Below are positions 36,137 to 43,955 of a DNA stretch of 64,000 nucleotides, piece after piece. The first letter of the stretch is position 1. Each line of letters starts with the position of its first letter. The notes below the pieces were generated by a model. It searched no databases and was not told the DNA's origin. It saw only the letters and a list, made by a program, of their open reading frames with translations. The translations under genes and the position numbers were made by a program. This DNA is from Calothrix sp. NIES-2100 (GTDB lineage: Bacteria > Cyanobacteriota > Cyanobacteriia > Cyanobacteriales > Nostocaceae), in NCBI RefSeq assembly GCF_002368195.1, contig NZ_AP018178.1, positions 124,001 to 188,000 of the forward strand. The letters run 5' to 3'.

Positions 36137-36508
36137 ATGCTCAGTAGTAACGATCCGGTCTTTCAAGAAGTTGTTAGGATCGCCAGTGGGTTTGGAATTT
36201 TTGATTGTATTCCCTGTGCTAGAGCCATCAAAGAATTTTTACGAGAACAAGGAATTCAGGGAAAGCATATCAAGCTGGATACAGGTTCACAAGATCCGCT
36301 ATACGGGCGTATTTATGATGATAGTGTAGGTGAACTACTTGCCACGACTGGACATAATGAAGGAATTCTAATTGAAATTGAAGGACAGGAAATTGTGGTT
36401 GACAACATTCACCCACAAGGAATTCTTCGTTCGCTTTGGATGCAAAATCTCTATTCACCTATTTTGGAAGTTGGTAAAGAATTTCAGGTAACAGAAAAGA
36501 TGTTTTAG
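36137..36508 (+). CDS. Papain-fold toxin domain protein
   Basis: This 123-residue protein starts at ATG 36137 (MLSSNDPVFQEVVRIASGFGIFDC). It consists of a stand-alone papain-like fold of the Tox-PL type: the cysteine in FDCIPCA (C24 or C27), a histidine in TTGHNEGILIEI and an Asp/Asn in VVDNIHPQG. In polymorphic toxins this domain is the C-terminal effector of a larger protein; here it has no delivery domain. It is followed 151 bp later by a probable immunity gene. A TTG 6 bp upstream is an alternative start. Confidence 0.65.
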   Translation: MLSSNDPVFQEVVRIASGFGIFDCIPCARAIKEFLREQGIQGKHIKLDTGSQDPLYGRIYDDSVGELLATTGHNEGILIEIEGQEIVVDNIHPQGILRSLWMQNLYSPILEVGKEFQVTEKMF

Positions 36509-36551
36509 CGTTAACTTAGGGACTTCCAAGTAAAAAAATATTCCATTGCTA

Positions 36552-36610
36552 TTGTTCACAGTTAACGGTTGACGGTTCACGGTTAACAGTCAACAGTCAA
36601 CAGTCAACGA
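36552..36610. repeat. Repeats of GTTAACGG and CAACAGT type
   Basis: Tandem units GTTGACGGTT and CAACAGT repeat between the papain-fold gene and the next gene. They are AT/GC mixed, 7-10 bp, and can pair with each other in part (GTTGAC/GTCAAC). Confidence 0.7.
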
Positions 36611-36659
36611 CTTTAACGGAATAATTTATTTTTTGGAGTTCCCTTATTGCGAGTTAGAT

Positions 36660-37010
36660 ATGGATAATTTTTACGATTTGCTACAAAAGATAAAAAAAAG
36701 ACCTGCTATGTATTTGGGCAGGCATTCAATTTTTAGTCTTCAGGCATTTTTGGATGGATACTATTTTGCTAGGCGCGAACTTGGCGTACCGTTGACGGAA
36801 CAAGAGAATGAATTTCAAGAGTTTTTGCAATGGATACGCCAGAAGTTTCAGGTAGAAACAGGACAATTATGGGCAAGTATTTTGCTTTTCCATTCCGCAG
36901 ATGAACGCAGTGCTGTCGAGCGCTTTTTTAGCTTGTTTGAAGAGTTTGTCAATCGAGAAAAAGTTAGAGAAGTTGATGATAAACGAATTGAGAGTGGGAG
37001 GATTTATTGA
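36660..37010 (+). CDS. Small protein, probable immunity partner of the papain-fold toxin
   Basis: The 116-residue product starts at ATG 36660 (MDNFYDLLQKIKKRPAMYLGRHSIFSLQAFLDGYYFAR). The motif RPAMYLG-x-x-S-I-F-x-L-x-A-F-L-x-G-Y occurs in many small proteins encoded beside toxin genes in bacteria. It is all-helical in appearance with no catalytic signature. Because it directly follows a papain-fold effector on the same strand, immunity is the simplest reading. The function is not proved by sequence. Confidence 0.55.
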   Translation: MDNFYDLLQKIKKRPAMYLGRHSIFSLQAFLDGYYFARRELGVPLTEQENEFQEFLQWIRQKFQVETGQLWASILLFHSADERSAVERFFSLFEEFVNREKVREVDDKRIESGRIY

Positions 37011-37628
37011 GATATATCAACAGCGATTTTGGCTACAATCGCACTGAAATTGGAGTGATTCAATTGCAGGTTGATGCAACTCAATTGCAGGTTGATGCAA
37101 CTCAATTGCAGGTCGATGCAACTCAATTGCAGGTCGATGCAACTCAATTGCAGGTCGATGCAACTCAATTGCAAGTCGATGCAACTCAATTGCAGGGCGA
37201 TGCAACTCAATTGCAGGTCGATGCAACTCAATTGCAGGTCGATGCAGTATATTTTTTGCCCCTGCTGCACGCGATCGCCAAGCACGAGAAATGATGCGCT
37301 TGATGGCCATCGCACTTTAACAAAGACAGTCAATGAAGAAAGGGAAAGGGGGAAAGGGGAAAGGGGTCTTAGGGTTCCCCATACTTAAAAGCAGGGGTTT
37401 CAAATATGGACCGGAGGCGGAGCGGCTCCGGCTCCGCACTGATTTTTATCGCACTACGTGTCTTAAAAATCTTCTTTTTTATTCTCCCCAATTAAGATAG
37501 GGGCTTTGTACCTTGTGGGGAAAAGTTCTTTATCCTTTCCTTTCCCCCTTCCCCCTTCCCCTTTTCCCCTTTTTGGTAACGAGAAGAAATGCGTAGGCGA
37601 GCTTTTCGTAGACATCGCCACTGTGCCG
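37011..37628. other. Non-coding region with repeats
   Basis: After the 21-bp array (37060-37250) there are G/A-rich and C/T-rich tracts (GGGAAAGGGGGAAAGG near 37340; CCCCCTTCCCC near 37550). These tracts are complementary and could pair. No gene is seen. Confidence 0.5.
37060..37250. repeat. 21-bp tandem repeat array
   Basis: About nine copies of TCAATTGCAGGTCGATGCAAC. Most are identical, with single-base changes (GTT for GTC, CAAG, GGGC). Open frames on both strands cross it because 21 is divisible by three, but I doubt it is coding. A 21-bp array with similar motifs is at 5825-6010. Confidence 0.92.
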
Positions 37629-37898
37629 CTACAACTGTTCTAGCAACCTATCGTATTCTGTATGTGAACCAACCCAAAACCAGATTACGGTGTCTCCATC
37701 CAACTGACCAACCGCTCGATAGTTTTTGCTAATTCGGGCAGAGTAAATTGGTAACTCTGGATGCACTTTCTTGAAGCGCAGACTCGGATAACTTGGATCT
37801 TCTTTAAACTGGCGATATGCCACCCGTGTTTGCTCTTGAACTGCTTCGGGTAGATCGGCAAACAATTTACGGAACTCGATTGTAGTGCGTGACTTCAC
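37629..37898 (-). CDS. RelE/ParE-family toxin
   Basis: The 89-residue basic protein (MKSRTTIEFRKLFADLPEAVQEQTR) has the RelE/ParE fold: SLRFKKVHPELPIYSARISKNYRAVGQLDGD, then VIWFWVGSHTEYDRLLEQL. The RISKNYRAV strand is the family signature. It probably inhibits translation or gyrase. The GTG start overlaps the antitoxin stop by four bases (GTGA), which is the usual translational coupling. Confidence 0.85.
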   Translation of the reverse strand: MKSRTTIEFRKLFADLPEAVQEQTRVAYRQFKEDPSYPSLRFKKVHPELPIYSARISKNYRAVGQLDGDTVIWFWVGSHTEYDRLLEQL

Positions 37899-38113
37899 AA
37901 TGTTTCTGGATCGAGTTCTTGAGTTTTGCCTGCGTGATACTCAGCCATTGCATTAGCCGCAAGTTTAGCCAAAATATCTGGGGAACGAGAGAATGATTCA
38001 TCCCAGCGCTGATCGTCTTCAAGTTCTTCCAGAATCATCGCCGCGATCGCATCTTGCTCACTGGCAGGTAAGGTTTTTAACTTGGCGATCGCACGTTCAA
38101 GTAACTCAGTCAT
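37895..38113 (-). CDS. Antitoxin partner of the RelE/ParE-type toxin
   Basis: The 72-residue protein starts at ATG 38113 (MTELLERAIAKLKTLPASEQDAIAAMILEEL). It is acidic in the middle (EELEDDQRWDESF) and ends GKTQELDPETL. This is a typical short helical cyanobacterial antitoxin, placed upstream of the toxin and overlapping it. A GTG nine bases earlier is an alternative start. Confidence 0.8.
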   Translation of the reverse strand: MTELLERAIAKLKTLPASEQDAIAAMILEELEDDQRWDESFSRSPDILAKLAANAMAEYHAGKTQELDPETL

Positions 38114-38213
38114 TGCTATCACACTCTGACAAGGAAAACATCATCTATCCATTATCGCTCTACTAGCAATAGCGATCGCACTTTAACAGAGACAGTTAGT
38201 AACTAGAAGAAAT

Positions 38214-38336
38214 GCGATCGCGTCTTGCTCACTAGCTGGTAGGGTTTTCAACTTGGCGATCGCACGTTCAAGTAACTCAGTCATTGCTACTACATTCTGA
38301 CCAGGAAAACATCACCTATTCATTATCGCCCTACTA
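38214..38336 (-). pseudogene. Partial duplicate of the antitoxin gene 5' end
   Basis: This 123-bp segment repeats 38043-38165 with an offset of 171 bp and about 12 differences. It contains the duplicated upstream region, the ATG and about 23 codons of the antitoxin, and then ends at a HIP1 octamer. It is not a functional gene. Confidence 0.85.
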
Positions 38337-38429
38337 AGTAGGTCAACATTGAAAAACTTAAAATAGAGTCTTGGCGATTACTTCGCTTCACTGCGTTCCG
38401 CTCGTAATGACATTTGACGTTTAATTAGG

Positions 38430-38750
38430 TTGAGCTACTTAGCAAAAGCGATCGCACTACTTCAAAAGAGGCTAATCAAGGAACGATCACCTACGAGAAC
38501 ATATCAAACCCGGTCAGGAGAAACGATCGCAGAAAATTTAGCTTGGTCGTGTTTTGACTGTAATAGTCGAAAGCACACTAAAACTAGCCATTGCGATCCA
38601 CAAACCCAACAAGAGGTTGTGCTCTTTCATCCTCGTCAGCAGCTTTGGTCAGAGCATTTTAGCTGGAATGATGATTTTACTGAGGTTATTGGTAAAACTT
38701 CGTGTAGTCGAGAAGTATATCACGGTCTTTTTGCTGATTGGATTGCCTGA
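38430..38750 (+). pseudogene. HNH endonuclease fragment
   Basis: The frame has a clear HNH centre: ENLAWSCFDCNSRKHTKTS, then FHPRQQLWSEHFSWNDDFTEVIGKT. It lacks the CxxC zinc-binding front part and the final helices. The start (TTG 38430, MSYLAKAIALLQKRLIKE) runs through unrelated sequence with a HIP1 octamer. A decayed cyanobacterial HNH gene is the best reading. Its end overlaps the convergent asparagine-synthetase-like gene. Confidence 0.7.
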
Positions 38751-40345
38751 ACACTCAATTCTAGTATCGCAGCAGCGTACAACATACTGGATTTACGGAA
38801 CGTGATGTCGTGCATGAATTTTTGTTGCTCGGTACGCAGCATATCGGCTTTCACCAATCCAAGTTCCGCAATTCTTGGTTCAGTAAATAGAGTGTCAAAC
38901 AGAGTTTCAGATGCTAATTTCATCGCATTGCTTAAGACCGTACTGAAATCCTCTGTTTCTGTAGGATAAGCAACGTGTTGTGGACATCCTAATCGTGTCA
39001 GAACTAAGCGATGCAACGATCTGTTCGCTCTCAACTTTAAGGGTAAGCTTTGACAGAACCAATACAACTCCGGTGTCATCAGTGGGTTAACAGGCCAAAG
39101 TCCACGCTCCAAATAAAGTGGAGCAGCAGCAGCATTTGCAGTAAAAAAGGAAGCTGGGACACCTGCTGTTGGTGCTTGGTAGTACTGATCGACTTTATCC
39201 AAATAAGCTTCTCGTGCTTGTTGAGTTAGATAGGTTGGAAAAGAATCAGATGTTGGCTTGACTTGATGGTAATAGGCTTCTTGCTCTTGAGGTTTAAGCT
39301 CTCTCCAGTGTGGGTACATTAATTCGTCTCCACCACTCCCGGTAAATACAGTATGCCCACCCTTAGCCACAACATTGTCGAGTAGCTTGCCAAAACCTTC
39401 CCTATAACACTCTTGCCATGGAAAAACGGTTTTGTCTTGTGCAAAACTTCCCTGCATAGCTAAGGGTAAATAATTATCCACTGGTACTGCAAAATCTTGA
39501 AAGTGATATTTTTGTACAAGTGCATTACGACGGTGGATTTGTCCTTTGGCAAATTCACCTTGTATTTCAAGCCCATAGGTATATACATCTTCAGAAACAA
39601 GAGTCGTTCCAACAATAGCCACAAGACTAGAATCAAGTCCGCCACTCAACTCAGCGTGCATATTTTGTGTACCAGTATGTAACCAGCGACGCATGGAGGA
39701 ACTTAAAATGACACGTAAAGCCTCTACCACATCGACTCCAACTTTGACAGGTCTTGGCTTCGGTGATGGTATTGAATCTGGATATATTAAGTGGAAAGAT
39801 TTGCTCTGTTTTGGTCGCCAAATTGCACAGCTTCGTTCAGTCAGAAGAAAGATGCCGGAGAACAGTGTTTGATGGCAATATGGAATACTACAATTCACTA
39901 GAAACTGTGCGGCTAGAGCCAAGTCAAGTTTTTGGTTGATTAAACCATATAAGTGAACTGGATTCCAATGTACATGAAGGCTATTATCAGCTGCAACAAT
40001 ATATACTGGTGCAGTTCCCCAGCGACCAGCTCTTAAAGTGACTTCTTGACTATGGCGATCAATCAAAATTAGAATAAATTCCAACGGCCATTCATATAAA
40101 TAATTTAATTGCTGTTGAAAGTTCGCTGGAGATACGGTAGCTATTTGAGAGAGTGAAGGTGATAACTGAGTTTCAGAGAGCCTTTCACATACCCAGAAGG
40201 CGGAATAAGCAGCGGTTGTGATACCCCTATATTCCAAAGCTGGGTGCAGGAAGGGTGATATCCTAGACCTACCACAATGCCACTCTGCACCCTCTAACAC
40301 CCAATTTCCGACGAGATCATCTTTGTAAATATCTAGACTGATCAC
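38720..40345 (-). CDS. Asparagine-synthetase-like amide-forming enzyme without glutaminase cysteine
   Basis: The 541-residue protein has the fold of class B asparagine synthetases. An N-terminal half resembling the Ntn domain (FILILIDRHSQEVTLRAGRWGTAPVYI) lacks the N-terminal catalytic cysteine, starting MISLDIYKDD. The synthetase half has the PP-loop S234-GGLDS-239 and TGSGGDEL (335-342). This combination is seen in lasso-peptide cyclases, beta-lactam synthetase and related tailoring enzymes that adenylate a carboxylate and join it to an amine within the substrate. The GTG start at 40345 follows AGGA by eight bases. It lies 42 bp after the original stop of the repeat-tailed gene, on the same strand, so the two were one operon. 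Confidence 0.85.
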   Translation of the reverse strand: MISLDIYKDDLVGNWVLEGAEWHCGRSRISPFLHPALEYRGITTAAYSAFWVCERLSETQLSPSLSQIATVSPANFQQQLNYLYEWPLEFILILIDRHSQEVTLRAGRWGTAPVYIVAADNSLHVHWNPVHLYGLINQKLDLALAAQFLVNCSIPYCHQTLFSGIFLLTERSCAIWRPKQSKSFHLIYPDSIPSPKPRPVKVGVDVVEALRVILSSSMRRWLHTGTQNMHAELSGGLDSSLVAIVGTTLVSEDVYTYGLEIQGEFAKGQIHRRNALVQKYHFQDFAVPVDNYLPLAMQGSFAQDKTVFPWQECYREGFGKLLDNVVAKGGHTVFTGSGGDELMYPHWRELKPQEQEAYYHQVKPTSDSFPTYLTQQAREAYLDKVDQYYQAPTAGVPASFFTANAAAAPLYLERGLWPVNPLMTPELYWFCQSLPLKLRANRSLHRLVLTRLGCPQHVAYPTETEDFSTVLSNAMKLASETLFDTLFTEPRIAELGLVKADMLRTEQQKFMHDITFRKSSMLYAAAILELSVQAIQSAKRP

Positions 40346-40387
40346 TTGTATATCCTGCTCTTCCTAATTCTGCATCAAAACTTTGCT

Positions 40388-40454
40388 TTACCCCAAGCCA
40401 TCCCGTGGAGGCGGTACTTTCGCTAGCGGTTCATCTTCCTCAACAATGACAAAT
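40388..40454 (-). pseudogene. Orphaned last repeat and original stop of the repeat-tailed gene
   Basis: On the minus strand this reads FVIVEEDEPLAKVPPPRDGLG then TAA. It continues the 24-residue repeat of the upstream gene and is separated from it only by the MITE. It carries no start of its own. Confidence 0.8.
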
Positions 40455-40638
40455 CAGGACTTACGCAGCGGCACTATACATAGCGGTACTAGTGAGTTAT
40501 GCTACAGGACTGACACAGCTAAAATGAGGCAATGGAAAATCAGCAAAAAGCTCTATTTTTTGGACTCAAAGTTAATTCTTTAATGCACTATTTTAGCTGA
40601 AACAGTCCACTACAAATAGAGGCTGTGCGTAAGTCCTA
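40455..40638. mobile_element. MITE-like element inserted in the repeat-tailed gene
   Basis: The ends AGGACTTACGCAGC and GC(T)GTGCGTAAGTCCT form terminal inverted repeats around 184 bp. The flanks carry AAAT on both sides (40451-40454 and 40639-40642), a possible target duplication, and joining them restores the 24-codon repeat. It has no coding capacity. A diverged relative lies at 6213-6306. Confidence 0.85.
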
Positions 40639-42297
40639 AAATTTAGCCCCGCGCTTGGCATCTCGTGGCGGCGACACTTTCTTTAGTAGTTCATCTTCCT
40701 CAACAATGACAAATTTAGCCCCGCGCTTGGCATCTCTTGGAGGCGATACTTTCTTTAGTGGTTCATCTTCCTCAACAATGACAAATTTAGCCCCGCGCTT
40801 GGCATCTCTTGGAGGCGATACTTTCGCTAGTGGTTCACCTTCTGCATCCTCGGTTAATTCGACAGTAAATAAATCGTCTGGGTCGGGAACATTGGGGCTG
40901 TTTCCATCAATTACTTTGCCAATGTCAATATTAAAGTAGCCAGGTACATCCCACCACCAATGCCATCCATAAACAGTATGAATAGTCGAGCAAAGCCCTA
41001 ATGCACAATCTGTACTCCATGAATCAACAAATTTCCAATCGGCTCTATAATCAAAACGTGCATAACCACGAGTGGGTAAAGTAGTGCGCCAAACTATTTG
41101 TGTGTGTGACTGTAAGGTATATAAAGAAAGATTAGGAAGCTCTTTAACATGCCCCCAAAATGTAAAGCGATCTTGCAAGTTATTTTGTGTGGCATCGTAC
41201 GGATTTTGTTGAGAATATTGCCATGCGCCACATGAGCCAGCAGTTGTCTCGACTATTTTCCAATCCGTTATGTCCCGTGTTGTTGATTTGTCTGCGGTAA
41301 AAGATCCACCCCCAGATGGACTCTCGCTAATATCGAAATTTATGGTAAATGAAGTAGAATCAGTTACAGTTGTTGAATTGTTGATCGTTTCAGGACTGGA
41401 TTGAAACCAAAAAATTTGATCGCTTTGTGGTTTGATACTCAATGCAAAATAGCTTTGTGACCAGGCACGCTCTTCATCATTATTGACAGCTAAACTACCA
41501 GGAGAAACTGTGGCTGATGTCTGAAGATGAATATATTGGAACAGTTCATTACCATAATTATTGTAATAGACAGTCCATATCCAAGAATGAGTAGTGGTGG
41601 CTACTTGATCTCCATTGTTGTTGTTTGGTTTTCCAAGATGTAGTGGAACTGATTGAGAGAAAGTATAGGTTACAAACTTCAAATCAGGTGGAACATCAGA
41701 TACTTTGGATGGAAGAGCTTTGGTGCGAAGAAGATTGGTTTCAACTAAAGTCTGAAAAGATTGGTTTTTTTCGGACTCACGTTCTGGTGACTGAAAATTT
41801 GAACTGAAAAAGGCAATATCTGGATCTTGGTCACTTGATGATTCATGGTAATTTTGTACATTTGCCTGTGAGCTTTCAGAAACTTCAGACTTTATTGGAG
41901 CAGCCTGTAGGCGTAATTTTGGATTGGAAGAATCTGGCAAATCTATAAAAGTGTAATGAAGTCGTTCTGCTTCATCAGTTTGCCGAATGATTAAGCACGC
42001 TTGACTTCCACCAAGTGTGAAAAAGCCAGTCAGTGTTCCTAGCTCTCGCCAATGCTGCTCACTGATATTACATAATAATATAGGTAGACCTATATCAAGA
42101 TGTTGATTTACAAGTGTTATTGAATTAGCACCATGATATGATACATCTATAACTAGGCAGTCAAAGCTAATCTGATCATGAATTGTAGTTCCTTTCTGAA
42201 TGTTGACAGCATCACGAAAATCATCGAATGCTTGACAGTGAACATTTCCTAAAACAAAGTAATTGATTGCCGATTTTTGCGATTGTTGCGTGTTCAT
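40636..42297 (-). CDS. Leukocidin-like protein with C-terminal 24-residue repeats (3' end cut by MITE)
   Basis: The 553-residue product has an N-terminal region (1-130) of unknown fold, a polar linker rich in Ser, Glu and Gln (135-200), then a beta-rich domain (205-465). That domain contains a Ser/Thr-rich alternating hairpin (TVTDSTSFTINFDISESPSGGG), then ITDWKIVE and ELPNLSLYTLQSHTQIVWRTT. This order resembles leukocidin/hemolysin-type pore-forming toxins, a moderate-confidence comparison. No signal peptide is visible. The tail (about 486-553) repeats KVSPPRDAKRGAKF / VIVEEDEPLK nearly three times. The present stop (TAG) is supplied by the MITE edge; without it, the frame would continue to FVIVEEDEPLAKVPPPRDGLG and stop at 40388-40390. 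Confidence 0.7.
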   Translation of the reverse strand: MNTQQSQKSAINYFVLGNVHCQAFDDFRDAVNIQKGTTIHDQISFDCLVIDVSYHGANSITLVNQHLDIGLPILLCNISEQHWRELGTLTGFFTLGGSQACLIIRQTDEAERLHYTFIDLPDSSNPKLRLQAAPIKSEVSESSQANVQNYHESSSDQDPDIAFFSSNFQSPERESEKNQSFQTLVETNLLRTKALPSKVSDVPPDLKFVTYTFSQSVPLHLGKPNNNNGDQVATTTHSWIWTVYYNNYGNELFQYIHLQTSATVSPGSLAVNNDEERAWSQSYFALSIKPQSDQIFWFQSSPETINNSTTVTDSTSFTINFDISESPSGGGSFTADKSTTRDITDWKIVETTAGSCGAWQYSQQNPYDATQNNLQDRFTFWGHVKELPNLSLYTLQSHTQIVWRTTLPTRGYARFDYRADWKFVDSWSTDCALGLCSTIHTVYGWHWWWDVPGYFNIDIGKVIDGNSPNVPDPDDLFTVELTEDAEGEPLAKVSPPRDAKRGAKFVIVEEDEPLKKVSPPRDAKRGAKFVIVEEDELLKKVSPPRDAKRGAKF

Positions 42298-43145
42298 AAT
42301 TCATCTTATAATCAAGAATGGATTAGCTCATTGCAAATGGGTTAATCTATCTATTACAAAATAAACTATAGTTGATTGAAAGCAGCTAACTCAACCGAAG
42401 TTAACGAACTTAAGAACTAACTAGGATTAGTTGTGCGATCGCCAATATATTTAAATCCAGTTTTCACAACCGAAGTTAACGAACTTAAAAACTAACTTAA
42501 GCTCTTCTTGTCTTTAAATCCCCAAAGCAATGCTCCAGATTGGCGATCGCTTCTCAATTCCAACATCCCACTAACAGCGATCGCCTCAGATTTTGGTATC
42601 AATGGTGTGATCGCCTCTACATTTAAATCGAGTTTTGACAACCGAATTTTAGGGACTTAAGAAGTAAAGAAGTAAGTTTGGTAGTGATTGGCGATCGCTT
42701 CCCAACTCTCCCATCCCATCAACAGCGATCGCCCAGTAATATCATTTTTATTCACGCTTCAGAAGTTGGTATTAATGGTGCGATCAGCAATACATTTAAA
42801 TCCAGTTTTCACAACCGAAGTTAACGAACTTAAGAAATAACTTCAGAGCTTCTTGTCTTTAAGTTCCCAAAGCAATGCTCCGGATTGGCGATCGCTTCTC
42901 AATTCCAACATCCCACCAACTGCGATCGCCCAGTAGTATCATTTTTATTCACGCTTCAGACGTTGGTATTAATGGTGCGATCGCCGATACATTTGAATCC
43001 AGTTTTCACAACCGAAGTTAACGAACTTAAGAAATAACTTCAAAGCTTCTTGTATTTAAGTCCCCAAAGCAATGCTCCAGATTGGCGATCGCTTCCCAAT
43101 TCCCCCATTACACCAACAGCGATGGCCCAGTAATGTCATTTTTAT
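42298..43145. repeat. Tandem array derived from the 3' end of the Uma2 gene
   Basis: About four units, with the anchor ATTGGCGATCGCTTC at 42539, 42687, 42884 and 43081, give spacings of 148, 197 and 197 bp. A further partial unit starts near 42391. Units contain ACCGAAGTTAACGAACTTAAG, AGCAATGCTCC and two HIP1 octamers. Two of the units include the reverse complement of the last codons of the Uma2 gene (PLIPTSEA and stop), so the array grew by copying that gene end outward. No gene is seen within it. Confidence 0.9.
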
Positions 43146-43955
43146 TCACGCTTCAGACGTTGGAATCAATTGCTCAACTACCGCTACATCCAAACCTGTA
43201 ACCCGCGCCACCTGTTCCACGGTCATCCCACCAGCCAGTAAATTACGTGCTGTGTGTAACAACTGCGCCTCCGCTCTATCTGCTCGTTGGCGTTCTTGTT
43301 CGGCTCGTTGGCGTTCCTGTTCAGCCCGTTGATATTCCTGTTCTTCAGGGGTTGGCAGTAATTCTCCGTCCAAAGTCGCCCAGCGTAACCAAGTCGCCTC
43401 AATCCCTTTATAATTACCCTGCCAACGCTGCAACGCCAACCCTAAGGATTCACTCACCAATTGATTGCCTTTATTAGCAACCAGGGGTTGATAAACTCTC
43501 TGTTGAATCGAAAAACCTACCCAATCATCTGGGTTAAACGGGTCATACCAGAAATATTCTGGCACGCGCATTTGATTTTGATAAATCAGCTTTTTCTCGT
43601 TTTTATCTGCTGCGGCTGTACTTTCGGAAAGCAACTCAATCACCACATCCGGTGCTTTCCCTTCTTCCCAAACTACCCAACTTTTGCGTTCACCTTTGGG
43701 GACACCCAACACTACAAAAAAGTCTGGGTCTCTAAAGTCTTGGTTTCGCACCTGCGCCAGACTGTAGTAGACAAACATATTCCCACCGACAAACCCATCT
43801 TCTCGTTGTGACAACCAAGGGATTAAGGCATCTATCAGCAAATCCATCTGGGTTTTGTGCCGTGCGCTTTCCATTGGCACACCATCATCATAGGGAAGTT
43901 CTGCTTCGGTGGGTGGAAGTTCAATTAAAGGTACAGGTAGGATTGTTTCTGACAT
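43146..43955 (-). CDS. Uma2 family endonuclease-like protein
   Basis: The 269-residue protein is a DUF820/Uma2 member with a PD-(D/E)XK-like fold: RDPDFFVVLGVPKGERKSWVVWEEGKAPDVVIELLSEST holds the D...E-x-L segment. The C-terminal third is a charged coiled coil with EQERQRA repeats followed by GMTVEQVARVTGLDVAVVEQL. Cyanobacteria have tens of copies; the function is unproven. The 3' end overlaps the tandem array described at 42298-43145. Start at ATG 43955 (MSETILPVPLIELPP). Confidence 0.9.
   Translation of the reverse strand: MSETILPVPLIELPPTEAELPYDDGVPMESARHKTQMDLLIDALIPWLSQREDGFVGGNMFVYYSLAQVRNQDFRDPDFFVVLGVPKGERKSWVVWEEGKAPDVVIELLSESTAAADKNEKKLIYQNQMRVPEYFWYDPFNPDDWVGFSIQQRVYQPLVANKGNQLVSESLGLALQRWQGNYKGIEATWLRWATLDGELLPTPEEQEYQRAEQERQRAEQERQRADRAEAQLLHTARNLLAGGMTVEQVARVTGLDVAVVEQLIPTSEA

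Noticed and set aside
37004..37388. Repeat frames (QLQVDAT, RPAIELH) over the second 21-bp array
   Set aside because: All six readings are open for the same reason; no start signals.
42298..43145. Possible CRISPR array
   Set aside because: Repeat units are about 197 bp with no short repeats and unique spacers; clearly a tandem duplication.
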